Shown here: positions 22,828-37,123 of the stretch, piece by piece | Layout: the number at the start of each line of letters is the position of its first letter | Numbering within the stretch: position 1 is the stretch's first letter | Assembly (NCBI GenBank): GCA_017619675.1 | Contig: JAFZRX010000009.1 | Coordinates: forward strand, 62,001-126,000 | Source: Bacteroidales bacterium | GTDB lineage: Bacteria > Bacteroidota > Bacteroidia > Bacteroidales > UBA932 | Reading direction: 5' to 3' | Length of the DNA: 64,000 nucleotides | Program-made: the position numbers and the translations under genes | Notes under the pieces: model-generated | Database searches by the model: none | What the model saw: only the letters and a program-made list of their open reading frames with translations | What the model was told of the DNA's origin: nothing

Positions 22828-25431
22828 CTATTTCATCTGCCACCAGTCCCAGGTGAAGCCGTCACCCTGGAAGACAAAGTACAGGTCGTGGACGCCTGAG
22901 GCTCCCTTCAGGGAGCAGGTGTTTGTCCTATAGCCGTCGCCGGGCTTGATGTTCATTGTTCCAATAACAGGGCCTTTCTCGGAATCGATCCTAATCTCAA
23001 CTGTTGCGTTCTTGGTGGCGCTGACGTTCATCTGGAGGGTCTTGGCTCCTCTCTTGAAGTCAACTCCTGATACCTTGAGGTACTCGCCGGGGTCAATGTC
23101 GGTGACAACTATCACCTTGCCGCCCTTCTGGGTCTTGAGGCCGTAGCCCCAGGACATGGTTTCGGCCTCTACCTTGCGGAACGGGTTGAACGGCTGGATC
23201 TGTTCCAGGACATTGTCCTGCCAGTAAGGAACCTTCTGGATGCTGCCGTCCGGGTTGTAGTGCATCTCGGCGGCGGAGACGCTGCGCCTCTCGTGGTGGC
23301 GGAAAGTCTCCAGGTGCATGATCTCATAGTTGAGGCCAAATATGTAGGACTTGCCCTTGTAGTCTATGATGCCCGGGTGGTTGCCCCTCGTGCGCCAGGT
23401 ACGGTCCATGATGTGTCCCATTGACTTCCACGGGCCGGTGGGGCTGTCGCTCATCGCGTAGCCTATGCCCTCAGGGCAGCAGGTGGATGCAAAAGCCAGG
23501 TAGTATTTGCCGTTGCGCTTGTAGAACCAGGGGCCTTCCTGGTAGTAGTCTATCTTGTAGTCCAGCCTGTGGATCTCGCTGCCAAGGGATATCATGTCCT
23601 CGTTGAGTTTTGCCCAGTATATGTTGGGGTTGCCCCAGTACATGTAGGCCTGGCCGTCGTCGTCAATCCAGACGGTGGGGTCTATGTCCTCCCAGTGCTC
23701 TTTCTGCCATACCAGAGGCTCTCCAAGAGGGTCAACGAACGGGCCTTCGGGGGAGTCGGCTACCAGGACGCCTATTCCGTGGCCGTGGATGGGGCAGTAC
23801 ATATAGAACTGGCCGTTTCTCTCGATTACCTGCAGGGCCCAGGCGCCGTTGTCGCCGTCGTACCACTTGAAGTCCTTGAGGGAGGCCACGGCGCCGTGGT
23901 CCTGCCAGTTGACCATGTCCTCCGATGTGTACAGGAGCCAGTCCTTCATGGCGAAGCCGTTGGCGTAGTCCTCGTCGTGGGTGGTGTACAGGTAAACCTT
24001 GCCGTTGTATACCATTGGAGCGGGGTCTGCGGTGTACTTGGTCTGGATAAGAGGCATGTTAACGTGGGAGTTGAACTTCCACCAGTCAAGGTCGAAGAGT
24101 TCCTCGTCTCCGCCGCTGAACAGGAGGTAAACGTCATGGACACCCGTGATTCCGGTACCGCGTACCGGGGCGGTGATCATCATGTTGTCATTGTTCACGG
24201 GAACGGTTGCGATGGGGCGGCCGTCTTCCATCTGGTCAATGTAGAACTGGATGCTTCCGGGGTTCTTGAAATTGAGCATCTCTATTACGGCCATTGTAGG
24301 TTCCTGGTCGCCGAAGTCCACCTCGCGCACCCTGATCCAGTCTCCGTTGTGGATGGAGGTGACGTAGTGGCGTGTTCCGGGGAGGCGGTCAACCTTGACT
24401 CCGTAGCTTTCGGCCATGGTCTCGGCCTCCACGGTGACGTACGGGTTGACGGTTCCAAGCGGGTCAGGTCCTTCCTTGGTGGCGGGGATGAAGGGGATGG
24501 AGCCGTCGTCATTGAACTTGAACTCCTCCACGGCCGCGCTGCGGTGGTAGCTGCCTCCGTTGGGGAGGGACGCGGTGTGGTAGAACATGTAGTCATGTCC
24601 CTTGTAGTTTATGTATCCTCCGTGGATGGTGATGCTCTTGGGGATGCGGTCCATTATCTGTCCGCGGTATGTCCAGGGGCCGTTGATGGTGGGGGCGGTG
24701 GAGTATGACATGTACTCCGGGATGCCTCCGGCGGGGTAAATGGCGTAATAGATGCCGTTGCGCTTGCATACCCAGGGGCCTTCCTCGTACTGGGTCATGT
24801 CAACGACCCTGCCAAGGGACCATTTTGTCCTTGGTACGAACGGTCCGAAGGCTTCCGGATCAGGATATCCGGGAACTTCCTTGTAGCCGTCCTTGAAGGA
24901 GATCATGTCGTCGTTCAACTGGCCGTAGTAGAAGCCCTGGAGACCCCAGAAGAGCCAGGCGGAGCCGTCGTCGTCAATGAATACGGTGGGATCTATGAAG
25001 CCGTTACCGTGGGCGAGGGGGCCGCCTATGGCGTCCTCCCAGGGGCCCTGCGGGTTGTCCGCCACGGCAACCGCGAGGCACTCGCCGTAGCCTGCGGCCA
25101 TGCAGCAGCAGTACCAGTACCATTTGCCGTTGCGCTCCACGGCCTGGGAAGCCCAGGCGCGGTTGCCTTGCATGGCCCATTTAAAGGTGGCGGTGGACAT
25201 CTGGGTTCCCAGGTAGGTCCAGTTGACCATGTCTTCAGTGCTGAAGAGGAGCCAGTCCTTCATCTTGTAGTTGGTGGCGTCGTCCTCGTCGTGGTCCACG
25301 AACATGTAAAGCTTGCCGTCGTGTACGTACGGAGCCGGATCGGGGGTGTACATTACGGAAGTGATAGGGTTCTGTGCGAAGGCTGCGACGCTGGCGACAG
25401 CCATTCCAATCAATGAGAGTATCTTTTTCAT
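22828..25431 (-). CDS. Double GH43-CBM6 glycoside hydrolase
   Basis: An 867-residue exported enzyme (signal peptide about 1-19, ending AFAQ). It consists of two homologous halves: GH43 (about 20-325), CBM6-like (about 335-455), GH43 (about 460-735), CBM6-like (about 745-867). Each half keeps the GH43 acidic set: Asp in 'YTPDPAPYV' / 'YTADPAPMV', Asp in IDPTVFIDDDG / IDPTVWIDDDG, and Glu in EGPWVCKRNG / EGPWFYKRNG. GH43 enzymes cut arabinose- or xylose-containing glycans. Both copies appear competent by residues; the two may differ in specificity. It is 16 bases downstream of the C69 peptidase gene. Confidence 0.92.
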   Translation of the reverse strand: MKKILSLIGMAVASVAAFAQNPITSVMYTPDPAPYVHDGKLYMFVDHDEDDATNYKMKDWLLFSTEDMVNWTYLGTQMSTATFKWAMQGNRAWASQAVERNGKWYWYCCCMAAGYGECLAVAVADNPQGPWEDAIGGPLAHGNGFIDPTVFIDDDGSAWLFWGLQGFYYGQLNDDMISFKDGYKEVPGYPDPEAFGPFVPRTKWSLGRVVDMTQYEEGPWVCKRNGIYYAIYPAGGIPEYMSYSTAPTINGPWTYRGQIMDRIPKSITIHGGYINYKGHDYMFYHTASLPNGGSYHRSAAVEEFKFNDDGSIPFIPATKEGPDPLGTVNPYVTVEAETMAESYGVKVDRLPGTRHYVTSIHNGDWIRVREVDFGDQEPTMAVIEMLNFKNPGSIQFYIDQMEDGRPIATVPVNNDNMMITAPVRGTGITGVHDVYLLFSGGDEELFDLDWWKFNSHVNMPLIQTKYTADPAPMVYNGKVYLYTTHDEDYANGFAMKDWLLYTSEDMVNWQDHGAVASLKDFKWYDGDNGAWALQVIERNGQFYMYCPIHGHGIGVLVADSPEGPFVDPLGEPLVWQKEHWEDIDPTVWIDDDGQAYMYWGNPNIYWAKLNEDMISLGSEIHRLDYKIDYYQEGPWFYKRNGKYYLAFASTCCPEGIGYAMSDSPTGPWKSMGHIMDRTWRTRGNHPGIIDYKGKSYIFGLNYEIMHLETFRHHERRSVSAAEMHYNPDGSIQKVPYWQDNVLEQIQPFNPFRKVEAETMSWGYGLKTQKGGKVIVVTDIDPGEYLKVSGVDFKRGAKTLQMNVSATKNATVEIRIDSEKGPVIGTMNIKPGDGYRTNTCSLKGASGVHDLYFVFQGDGFTWDWWQMK

Positions 25432-25447
25432 ATATGCAGTTGTGTTG

Positions 25448-27085
25448 TTAATTCTGGTCTGGTTTCACATAGCGGTTGCCCGTGAGGGTCTTGACCGCGT
25501 CAATGAATACGGGGGAGTACTTTGGCTGGTCTCCCATGCCGCGGGCTATCGTCTGGTCATTGTACTTGACTATGAGCTGCTTGTAGAGTTTCTCCCAGCG
25601 CTTCATCATCATGTCAGTGTAGGTCTCAGTCTTGGTGGTAAGGTAGGTTACCAGGTCGCCCGCCTGCATTGTGGCGGCGCGCTCCTCGACCTCTTTCTGG
25701 TCATCGGCATAGAAGTCCTCCAGTTCTTTCTGTGCCTCCTTGAGGTCGCCTATCATAGCGCTGTAGCGCGGATAGACCATGTTGGCTACAAAGTTGTTCA
25801 TCCAGAAGGCGCTGTCAAAGCTGAACTCCTGCATGTTGTTGTTCTCGCGGCGGAAAGGCTCCGGAACGCGGTTGATGCCGCAGTAAACGGGGACGTACGC
25901 TATCATGGAGGCGTCGTCCATGTTGAAGTAGGTGACTCCTCCAAGCACGTCGGGGAGCCAGTCGCGCATCTGGCATACCATGGTCATTCCGCTCTGCTGG
26001 CAGCCGATGGGCCTCTCACGGAACATCTTGGTGCCGTCGCTGGACTCGAAGTTCACGGGTTGGCTGCGGTATGGCGATGCCCAGGGACCGGCGCTGACGT
26101 CAGCAGTCATATCCAGCGCGGTGCCCTCGTAATGGTCGCGCATGTCGTTCATTATATCCCTGACTGAAACCTTGGTGTCAGGCTTGATCCACAGGGGGAG
26201 TTCGTCGTAGACACTGGTGTCACCGTAGAGGTAGGGGAGGTACTTGTCCATCTCATCGGTGTCGAAGTGATGGCGGTAGAAGCTCCATACGCGGGCCTCG
26301 CAGTAGCGGATTGCGCTGAAGTCCAGCGGGCCGTAGGCCTCGCGCCAGCTGAAATCCGCGTCAGGGCCGCTGTAGTAGCCCTTCTCCTTTGCAAAGGAGA
26401 TGCACTCCGCGCTGTACATGCAGTCTTCCGCAACGTAGAAGCCCAGTTTCTTGTCTATCTTCTTTGCCTGGGGGAACTTGCGGATGCGGCTGGAGTTGGC
26501 CCATGCGGTGATGCAGTCGTCCGGGAGCCTGACGGCAACCCATACGGCGCCCTTGTTGCCCGGGCCCTTGCCTATGATCTCCATGATCCAGGCCTCGTCC
26601 TTGTCGCAGATGGTGAGGTTCTCACCGGTGGAGTTGTAGCCGTACTCCTGCACCAGGTGGTCGATTACGGCTATCGCTTCACGCGCCGTGGCCGCCCTCT
26701 GCAGGGCAAGGCTCATCAGCGTGAAATAATCCAGCCATCCTTCGCGGTTGAGCAGTTCCTCGCGGCCGTCCCAGGTTGTCTCCACTATGGATACCTGGCG
26801 GTCGTTCATCAGGCCGGCCACGCCGTAGGTGTATTCCACCTGCGGGATGAGGTGGGCTTCTCCGGGGCCGCCGGGGCCCATGCTGCGCAGGGCGATCATC
26901 TCGCCCGGAGCGTGCCTCCCGGCAGGTGAATAGGACAGAGGGGATGCGAACCCGAATCCGTCGCAGTTGTAGGTACAGATGACGCTTCCGTCAACGGAAG
27001 CCTTCTTGCCCACGATAAGGTTGGTGCAGGCGAACGAAGCCACGCAGAGCAGGCTCAGCGCCGCAGAAAGGATAGTTCTTTTCAT
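25448..27085 (-). CDS. C69-family dipeptidase
   Basis: A 545-residue peptidase of the PepD/U34 group. A 19-residue signal peptide ends directly before C20 in ACTNLIVGKKASVDGS. C20 becomes the N-terminal nucleophile after processing, as in this family. The Asn/Arg-containing central region 'EAHLIPQVEYTYGVAGLMN' and 'ANSSRIRKF' also match. Location is presumably periplasmic. It lies 20 bases downstream of the DUF3298 lipoprotein and upstream of the GH43 gene in the same minus-strand run. Confidence 0.9.
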   Translation of the reverse strand: MKRTILSAALSLLCVASFACTNLIVGKKASVDGSVICTYNCDGFGFASPLSYSPAGRHAPGEMIALRSMGPGGPGEAHLIPQVEYTYGVAGLMNDRQVSIVETTWDGREELLNREGWLDYFTLMSLALQRAATAREAIAVIDHLVQEYGYNSTGENLTICDKDEAWIMEIIGKGPGNKGAVWVAVRLPDDCITAWANSSRIRKFPQAKKIDKKLGFYVAEDCMYSAECISFAKEKGYYSGPDADFSWREAYGPLDFSAIRYCEARVWSFYRHHFDTDEMDKYLPYLYGDTSVYDELPLWIKPDTKVSVRDIMNDMRDHYEGTALDMTADVSAGPWASPYRSQPVNFESSDGTKMFRERPIGCQQSGMTMVCQMRDWLPDVLGGVTYFNMDDASMIAYVPVYCGINRVPEPFRRENNNMQEFSFDSAFWMNNFVANMVYPRYSAMIGDLKEAQKELEDFYADDQKEVEERAATMQAGDLVTYLTTKTETYTDMMMKRWEKLYKQLIVKYNDQTIARGMGDQPKYSPVFIDAVKTLTGNRYVKPDQN

Positions 27086-27105
27086 ATGTAAGGGTCTTTA
27101 ATTGG

Positions 27106-28002
27106 CTATTTCAGTCCGAGCAGGTCCAGGGCCTCGGGGGTGAGGTAAGGTTTCACTGCATCGTAAGGTATTGTGAATGAAGGCATTCCCATTGCGTATG
27201 CCGCAATCTCGTACTGCTGGTAAACAAAGCAGAGGCCCTCTTCAGTGGGATGCGGGGTCCATACCGGGAAGGGGATGGACTCATCTTCCAGGAACAGGTA
27301 GTCGCGGACGTTTCCGGCGTTTACGGTGTCGTCATTATCGTTGAAATACTGTACAAGGCCGGCTGTGAGCAGGCTCTGCATATCTTCCAGGGCATCTTTC
27401 CTGAGGAATTTCTCTATGCGGTTTCCGCTCTTCTTGTCAAAGGTGGGGGAACCCTGTCCTATGACGCCGCCGTGGGCTCCTCCAAGAAAAATGTAATCGG
27501 TAGAATTGAAGACTACATAGCGGGCAGTCTCGTATTGTTTTTCAAGATTGAAGTCGTATTCATAGCGGGGGAAATCCTCCAGCGCTTCCTTTTTCTGCTC
27601 TTCGGTCATGTCTTCGTCTTCCATGATATATCCGGCCCGCTCCTCATAGAATTCGGAGGCGCTTGAATCCAGCGCATCCATGGCCTTGATGCGGTAGTAT
27701 TCCACAATGGCATCAGTATCGTCAAGGTCACCGTCATAGGCGGGGAAGAGGCGTTCTCCTTCGTATGAGCCTATGAAAGCGAGCTGACCGTCCATAATGT
27801 CTATGAGGCTCCTTCTGATTGCTCCGGCTGCACCCTTGTTAGAAGCAGGCAGTTCTACATTTATAGATAAGTCGGCGTATTCTGAAGAGTCGTCAGAGGT
27901 GAAGGTCACCGTCTTGATGGCCTTATTAGAACTGTTGCAGCCGGGGAGTGCCAGCAGGCACGCGACGGCTGCAACAATCGCATATTTAGAGAATAACCTC
28001 AT
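27106..28002 (-). CDS. DUF3298/RsiV-like lipoprotein
   Basis: A 298-residue lipoprotein (lipobox Cys at about 22, LALPGC). The C-terminal half contains 'YIFLGGAHGGV' and ends with CFVYQQYEIAAYAMGMPSF, the recognisable DUF3298 (RsiV-type) signature. A DUF4163-like segment precedes it. RsiV in Bacillus binds lysozyme; here only the fold is supported, not that role. It is 9 bases after the esterase gene's stop. Confidence 0.8.
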   Translation of the reverse strand: MRLFSKYAIVAAVACLLALPGCNSSNKAIKTVTFTSDDSSEYADLSINVELPASNKGAAGAIRRSLIDIMDGQLAFIGSYEGERLFPAYDGDLDDTDAIVEYYRIKAMDALDSSASEFYEERAGYIMEDEDMTEEQKKEALEDFPRYEYDFNLEKQYETARYVVFNSTDYIFLGGAHGGVIGQGSPTFDKKSGNRIEKFLRKDALEDMQSLLTAGLVQYFNDNDDTVNAGNVRDYLFLEDESIPFPVWTPHPTEEGLCFVYQQYEIAAYAMGMPSFTIPYDAVKPYLTPEALDLLGLK

Positions 28003-28011
28003 ATCAGTTTA

Positions 28012-31804
<3,793 letters not shown>

Positions 31805-31810
31805 GAATGT

Positions 31811-34297
31811 TTAGAAATCAAATCCTATGGAGCCGTAAATGTTCACTCCGTAAATATTGTTCCACTGGACGGCGAACTTCAGCGGGCCCACAAGTGTCTG
31901 GCGGGCGTATTCGGTTCCTACGGCCAATCTGGGGTAGGAATTGACTGCATCTCTTGGCGAGTATCCTTCCGCGAACAATCCTCCCCTGAGCGTGATGTAG
32001 TTGTTGCGCAGGAAGTTGTATCTCAGGTCCAGTTGGATGGAAAGGACGAGGGGAGTGGCCCTCTTGTATGCGGAGGAGAAACCGAAGAACGGCAGCTGGC
32101 GCTCTGAAAAACGGTTGGGAAGGAAACCGCTGTAGGTAATGACGTGATAGGGAGACATTACCTTGTGAGGTTCGTACCATTCAGTATCTTCCGGATCCAT
32201 CAGGCGCTTATAGAAGCCTTTGTAGGCATACCATCCCATCCATACCGTAGGGATTATGGCGAAATGCTTGCCTAAAGAGAATGCGGCGCCAAAGGAAGCG
32301 GAAGTTGACCAGTAGTTGGGAACGGCGCCGTTTTCCGTCTCTACGGCTCCATTGTCCAGGTCATCCTGGGTAGGGGAATCCAAAGCCTGGCTGTATCCCT
32401 TGAAAACATATCGTCCGTCCAGGGAGGCGCGGATTCCCCTGGTGGGGAAGTAACCGTCGTCAAAGGTCTCGTACTTGAAGGTAGTGAAAGCGGACAGCCA
32501 GTAACTCTTCCAGTCCCAGCCTAACTGCTGGTCTCCATAGGTGAGATAACGCAAGTATGGGTTCATTTCGCCTGTCAATCCCATTCTCATGGAACCGAAC
32601 AGCATCCTTGAGTCTTCCAGGTAGAGGTCAAGGGTGGATATCACTCTCCTTTCCTCAGTATCGGACATATATCCGGACGATGTGTTGACCAGGCGTCCGC
32701 GCAGGTCCGCCCCTATGGTTGGAAGGCCTATCCTTGACCTCAGCGCCCAATCCAGTGAGAACGACGGATTGGTGCCTATCTTGAGGTCCGCCGTAAGGCG
32801 TGAGCCTGAGAGCCTTCGGGTGCCCAGGCCATAGTGCAGGGCCAGGGCCACGGTCTCGTCAGTGTCCGCGCGGACTCCGATTCCCAGGTCGTTGACCGGA
32901 CCTTTCTGGCAGTCGAAGACCAGGGTGTATGGCTCCTGCTGGCCTTCCAGACGGTATGTGACGGCCTCAAAGGCGTTTGTGCCGTATATTCTGTTCAGCA
33001 TCCTTTCAATGATGGCCCTGTTGTACATCCCGTCAACCGGATAGTCGCTCTTGTGGAGCACTTTGTTTTTCTCGTCTTCCGTGATGCCGGTGAACTGGAC
33101 TTCGCTGATGAAGACGCTGGTCTGGGCCAGGTTAAGGGCCGGGGCGTTGTGGTGGACCGGAGGTTCCGGCTTGCCCGCCACCTTCTTGGCTATGGCTTCG
33201 AATTCCTCCTTGTGGGACAGGGCGTTCTGGTAGCCCTGGTCTATTATGTCGTCAACGCTCTTGTCATCGAAGGAGAGCATGTTGTATCCTGTCAGTTCGT
33301 GGTGGACGTCCATGTCCAGCATCTCCATTGCGGGCCCCACGGTGCCGGAGGCCAGCAGGGTTATGGTCTGGAACAGGAAATCGATAGGGGAGTTCAGTTC
33401 ATTGATCTCCCTGTGGATGGACATGTCGGACCCTATCACTATGTCAGCGCCCATTTCCTTTGCGATGTCAACGGGGAAGTTGTTGCGCATACCTCCGTCA
33501 AGCAGGATCTCTCCGCCTCCGCGCACTGCCCGGAAATAGAACGGGATGGCCATGGTGGAACGCAGGGCTGTGGTGATGCTGCCGTCGGTCCAGTATTTAG
33601 GGGTCATGGTGTACAGGTCCGTGGCCACGTTGGCATAGGGGATGGGCAGGTCAGCGAAACTGATGCTGTCCTGGTATCCCACGCTCACGGAACTGAGCAT
33701 GTTGCGGACGTTGAGGCCGTATAGATAGCCGTCAGGCAGTCCCACGCCCATCTTCTTGAGGGATTCCTCAAGCATGTCCGTAGTGTTGCGTCCGGCTTCG
33801 TCGGCCATTATTTCAACGAGTTTCTCCTGCTCCAGGCGCCTTGTCAGGTCTTCGTTGTCGTAATGGTGGGGGATACGTATTATGAACTTGTCGCGGTATT
33901 TCTTGATCTTGTATCCCACGAAGTTGTTGGGAATGTTGTCAGACATCATCACCGGCCAGTCTATGGCGCGTACCAGGGAGTCAAGCTGGTCGTGCTTGTA
34001 ACCCATTGCGTAGAGGCCTCCTATAAGGCCTCCCATGCTGGTGCCGGCAACCACGTCGACAGGGATGCCAAGTTCCTCGATGTATTTGATGACGCCCAGG
34101 TGGGCAAGGCCGCGCGCGCCGCCTCCGGCGAGCACCAGGCCCACCGTGGGGCGGTACTGCCGTATGGAATCCATACGTTCCCTGACTCTGGCGAATGCCA
34201 GGGAATCCGCCTCCGGGTTGGCGCTCTGAAGGATCTGGGCGCTTGCCGCCACGTTCAGGCTAAGTGCCAGAATGATAGCTGCTGCAAGTTTTTTCAT
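31811..34297 (-). CDS. Patatin-like phospholipase with outer-membrane barrel (PlpD/RssA-type)
   Basis: An 828-residue protein with signal peptide (about 1-20). The patatin domain (about 45-260) has the oxyanion GGGARG, nucleophile Ser in GTSMGG and catalytic Asp in [16 protein letters not shown]-like stretch (about 390-470) and a C-terminal Omp85/surface-antigen barrel follow, ending in FDF. Such proteins expose or secrete a phospholipase domain. The start is ATG 34297; the longer frame from 34354 precedes a proper signal peptide. The minus-strand MscS gene follows 6 bases later. Confidence 0.92.
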   Translation of the reverse strand: MKKLAAAIILALSLNVAASAQILQSANPEADSLAFARVRERMDSIRQYRPTVGLVLAGGGARGLAHLGVIKYIEELGIPVDVVAGTSMGGLIGGLYAMGYKHDQLDSLVRAIDWPVMMSDNIPNNFVGYKIKKYRDKFIIRIPHHYDNEDLTRRLEQEKLVEIMADEAGRNTTDMLEESLKKMGVGLPDGYLYGLNVRNMLSSVSVGYQDSISFADLPIPYANVATDLYTMTPKYWTDGSITTALRSTMAIPFYFRAVRGGGEILLDGGMRNNFPVDIAKEMGADIVIGSDMSIHREINELNSPIDFLFQTITLLASGTVGPAMEMLDMDVHHELTGYNMLSFDDKSVDDIIDQGYQNALSHKEEFEAIAKKVAGKPEPPVHHNAPALNLAQTSVFISEVQFTGITEDEKNKVLHKSDYPVDGMYNRAIIERMLNRIYGTNAFEAVTYRLEGQQEPYTLVFDCQKGPVNDLGIGVRADTDETVALALHYGLGTRRLSGSRLTADLKIGTNPSFSLDWALRSRIGLPTIGADLRGRLVNTSSGYMSDTEERRVISTLDLYLEDSRMLFGSMRMGLTGEMNPYLRYLTYGDQQLGWDWKSYWLSAFTTFKYETFDDGYFPTRGIRASLDGRYVFKGYSQALDSPTQDDLDNGAVETENGAVPNYWSTSASFGAAFSLGKHFAIIPTVWMGWYAYKGFYKRLMDPEDTEWYEPHKVMSPYHVITYSGFLPNRFSERQLPFFGFSSAYKRATPLVLSIQLDLRYNFLRNNYITLRGGLFAEGYSPRDAVNSYPRLAVGTEYARQTLVGPLKFAVQWNNIYGVNIYGSIGFDF

Positions 34298-34381
34298 TTT
34301 GGACAAATTCTCAATAGAATTTGTAATTATACGAAAACCCCTGCAGAAAAGCAAAAAAGGAGGATGAAAACAGCTGTCCGG

Positions 34382-35446
34382 CTATCCCACGATGTATTTT
34401 CCCCACGGAAGCCTGGATATCAGGCGTGAAATCAGGAAACTTAGGCAATAGGTCAGGACAGCCGTCAGGATTATGGTCAGGGGAACAGGGAGAAGTGGAT
34501 TGAGCAGGCTGAAGATAGCGGGCAACATGAGCATGTGCATCAGGTACATGCCGTAGCTTGCCTCCGAAATCTTGCGGACAATTCCATAGCATTTGCCGGG
34601 TTTCTGTATCAGCCTGAACATCAGGAAGATACCGGCGCTCATCAGCCCTGCCACAATGGTGAAGTTCTGCCAGTGCATCTCCAGTTTCTCAGGCGTGTCC
34701 ACAATGAAACTGCGGTGATAGAACTGCCACATTCCAAACAGGTAGCAGATCAGGACCACAGGGATGCAGATTGCCAGGGTCTTCTTTCTGTCCCATTTCA
34801 AATAAGTGCGTATATAGTGCCCCAGGATTATATATCCGATGAAACCGGAGACATAGTAGAACAAGGGATACGGATTCCACCAGCATTCCCCGAACACAGG
34901 CCCCCATATATCCCTGAAAATGTAAAAGCACAGGGTGAAGGCCCATATTCCCAGGAAGAAGAGTTCCTCCTTCTTCCCAACCTTCTCCAGCCAAGGCGAT
35001 ATTATTGGCATCACCAGATACAGCCCCAGCATCATATACACGAACCACAGGTGCGACTCCCGCGGGATGAAGTTGATGCCGGCCTGCTTTACGTTGGCCC
35101 AGGCTTCCGCCCAGGAGAACTCTCCCCACACGGCCGGCAGGAACGCATACAGGAACAGGAATACCACGAACGGTATGCCCACGCGGACGAAGCGCTTCTT
35201 CAGGAACGCCCGCGTGCCCGTCTTCACCGGCACCAGCAGATATGCCGATGCCATCAGGAACAGCGGCACCGCCACCGGGCGCACGAAGCCCTGGATGAAC
35301 ATGATGCTCCAGCGAGCCAGTTCGGAGGGGAAGGAGAAACTGTAATCATCAGAGTACACGCACTCGCTCGCGTGCACCAGCATAACCATAAGGCATGCCG
35401 CCGCACGCAGCCAGTCCAGGAAAACTATCCGCTGTTTCTCCGCCAT
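34382..35446 (-). CDS. Membrane acyltransferase (OafA/acyltransferase-3 family)
   Basis: A 354-residue polytopic membrane protein with about ten hydrophobic segments. It starts 'RIVFLDWLRAAACLMVMLVHASE', the family pattern with a conserved His near residue 21, and FVRPVAVPLFLMASAYL. These enzymes transfer acyl groups to sugars of surface polysaccharides. It lies 3 bases after the MBL hydrolase gene on the same strand. The substrate cannot be inferred here. Confidence 0.88.
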   Translation of the reverse strand: MAEKQRIVFLDWLRAAACLMVMLVHASECVYSDDYSFSFPSELARWSIMFIQGFVRPVAVPLFLMASAYLLVPVKTGTRAFLKKRFVRVGIPFVVFLFLYAFLPAVWGEFSWAEAWANVKQAGINFIPRESHLWFVYMMLGLYLVMPIISPWLEKVGKKEELFFLGIWAFTLCFYIFRDIWGPVFGECWWNPYPLFYYVSGFIGYIILGHYIRTYLKWDRKKTLAICIPVVLICYLFGMWQFYHRSFIVDTPEKLEMHWQNFTIVAGLMSAGIFLMFRLIQKPGKCYGIVRKISEASYGMYLMHMLMLPAIFSLLNPLLPVPLTIILTAVLTYCLSFLISRLISRLPWGKYIVG

Positions 35447-35449
35447 CTT

Positions 35450-36418
35450 TTATGGATAGAGGACCTCGAGACCGTCGTATGCAGCGCTCAGCGGGGCGGG
35501 AAGGGTGGCGTCTATCTCCGCCTGCGGAGGATATGACCTTCCAAGGTGGGTGATATAGACCTTCTGGCCTTCTACCGGCAGGTAATTGCGGGTCTGTGAA
35601 AGAACCTGTACGGTCTGGGCAACCAGGTCCACGCTGGAATGGGAGAAGATACGCTGGTCAGGAGCGTAGTTGGCGTCCATGGTGGCCTCCATGATGATTC
35701 CGGTGAGGAACTTGCGGTCCCTGGAGAACTGGCCGGCGCCAGCGAAGCCCAGTGCCCTGGCGGTAAGACCGCCGGTGTCCGTGGCGTACAGGAGCCTTGC
35801 GGAATCCTTCACGATAAGGTATATCAGGGTCTGCTCCTCGTTGTAGTTGGAGGCGTGGTTGGCCGGGAGGGCGGTTACCGTAAGTCCCTCTACAGTAACG
35901 GTCTGGCCTTCCTTCAGGGGTATGAACTCCGGAAGCGGCTTGCCTGTGCCTTCCGCGGCCTTACGGAAGTCTTCCTTGGCCCTGTCAATCCAGGTCTCGC
36001 CAAGATAGACGCGCTTGATGCCAACGTCCAGCGCCGCCTTGGGCACGTAATGGTCGTTATGGGAGTGGGTGTAGAAAATGGTCTCCGGATGGCAGTCCGC
36101 CGGAATCATGTCAACTGCGGTCTGAGTCAGGTCAAAGATCACCTTGCCGTCCACCAGTATGCTGGCATTCCTCCTGTACTCACCGTTGATGGGCTGGCCG
36201 CGCCAGTCCGCTCCGCCGGTACCCATGAAACGTACCTTGATTCCCGGGCCGGTGGGGACATATTCAGTGGGTCCCTGGCTCCTTCCGGGGAATCCTCCCT
36301 GAGGCGCTCCCTGCGGCCTGTTTGGCGGAATCTGTCCTCTGAGAAGGTTCAACGGGCTGAGCAGCGCGGCCGCAATGGGGCTCGCGGCAGCAATACGGAG
36401 GAAATTTCTTCTTTTCAT
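35450..36418 (-). CDS. Exported MBL-fold hydrolase (PhnP-like), probable Tat signal
   Basis: A 322-residue metallo-hydrolase. The N-terminus MKRRNFLRIAAASPIAAAL has a twin-Arg pattern. A Pro/Gly/Gln repeat (RPQGAPQGGFPGRSQGP) follows near 34-52. The catalytic domain has RRNASILVDG near 83, THSHNDHYV giving H-x-H-x-D-H, and ALPANHAS. Resemblance is to PhnP-like cyclic phosphate phosphodiesterases, but the reaction is unproven. It lies 3 bases after the membrane protein gene. Confidence 0.85.
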   Translation of the reverse strand: MKRRNFLRIAAASPIAAALLSPLNLLRGQIPPNRPQGAPQGGFPGRSQGPTEYVPTGPGIKVRFMGTGGADWRGQPINGEYRRNASILVDGKVIFDLTQTAVDMIPADCHPETIFYTHSHNDHYVPKAALDVGIKRVYLGETWIDRAKEDFRKAAEGTGKPLPEFIPLKEGQTVTVEGLTVTALPANHASNYNEEQTLIYLIVKDSARLLYATDTGGLTARALGFAGAGQFSRDRKFLTGIIMEATMDANYAPDQRIFSHSSVDLVAQTVQVLSQTRNYLPVEGQKVYITHLGRSYPPQAEIDATLPAPLSAAYDGLEVLYP

Positions 36419-36421
36419 ATG

Positions 36422-37075
36422 CTATGCTTTTTTATCGTTCAGGAATGGGAATGCCTCTCCCTTTACCAGCCATGCGATGCCGAAGAGGAGCAGCAGTACA
36501 ATTTCAATGATCATTGAGAAATATCCGGGCGCCTTGAACAGCCGCAGTATGGCCAGGACAGCCATAAGGGCCAGCATCCCATAGCCGCATACGCGGTAAA
36601 TAATGTTGCGTATGCGCTTCTGGTCAGTGAAGACGCCCTTGGTGCGGGTAAACTGGAAGATGCTGTTAATTGCTATGGTGATGAAGAACAATGCCGAGCA
36701 GGCGACGTGTACGATATGGGATACTTCAACGGGAATCTGGAAGAAGCCTACAGGGGTTCCCTCCGGTATCCAGCTTACCTTGCAGGGAAACAGCACTATA
36801 CCAAGGCCGAAAGTACCCGCAAGCGAGGTTATAAAGTTATCCAGGGTGTCATATCCTATGTAGGAGATCAGCACTATGCATGCCGGGACCAGAACTCCCA
36901 CAAGGGCCGGGCTCAGGTAATATGTGGCCGAAAGGCTCCACCACCAGTCCTTGCTGGGATGCTCCGCTATTCCTGCCGAAAACAATGCCAGCCAGGGCAA
37001 TATGATGCCCAGCAATCCGCAAAGGTTCCTGATGCGGAGATACATCTTTTTTTCCTTGTTGACTATTTCTTTCAT
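36422..37075 (-). CDS. Uncharacterised multi-pass membrane protein
   Basis: A 217-residue protein with a short charged start and about six hydrophobic segments (about 14-30, 45-75, 80-98, 110-135, 155-178, 182-202). It resembles DUF998/Frag1-type proteins only loosely, with 'SATYYLSP' after the first helix. I do not recognise a confident family. It precedes the MBL hydrolase and acyltransferase genes at 3-base gaps, so they probably form one operon. Confidence 0.65.
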   Translation of the reverse strand: MKEIVNKEKKMYLRIRNLCGLLGIILPWLALFSAGIAEHPSKDWWWSLSATYYLSPALVGVLVPACIVLISYIGYDTLDNFITSLAGTFGLGIVLFPCKVSWIPEGTPVGFFQIPVEVSHIVHVACSALFFITIAINSIFQFTRTKGVFTDQKRIRNIIYRVCGYGMLALMAVLAILRLFKAPGYFSMIIEIVLLLLFGIAWLVKGEAFPFLNDKKA

Positions 37076-37095
37076 CTTCCGAAAAACACGTACCT

Positions 37096-37103
37096 CAAAT
37101 ATA
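37096..37103 (-). promoter_or_regulatory. -7 box (TATATTTG) for the membrane-protein operon
   Basis: TATATTTG on the minus strand, 20 bases before the ATG at 37075. No clear TTTG at the expected distance. Confidence 0.45.
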
Positions 37104-37123
37104 CGAAAAAAACTCTGGAATAA

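Noticed and set aside
23569-24708. 379-residue plus-strand ORF opposite GH43
   Set aside because: Antisense shadow of a well-supported enzyme; Val/Gly-rich with no family features.
34535-35536. 333-residue plus-strand ORF
   Set aside because: Antisense to the acyltransferase; His/Gln/Glu-rich shadow without membrane or enzyme features.
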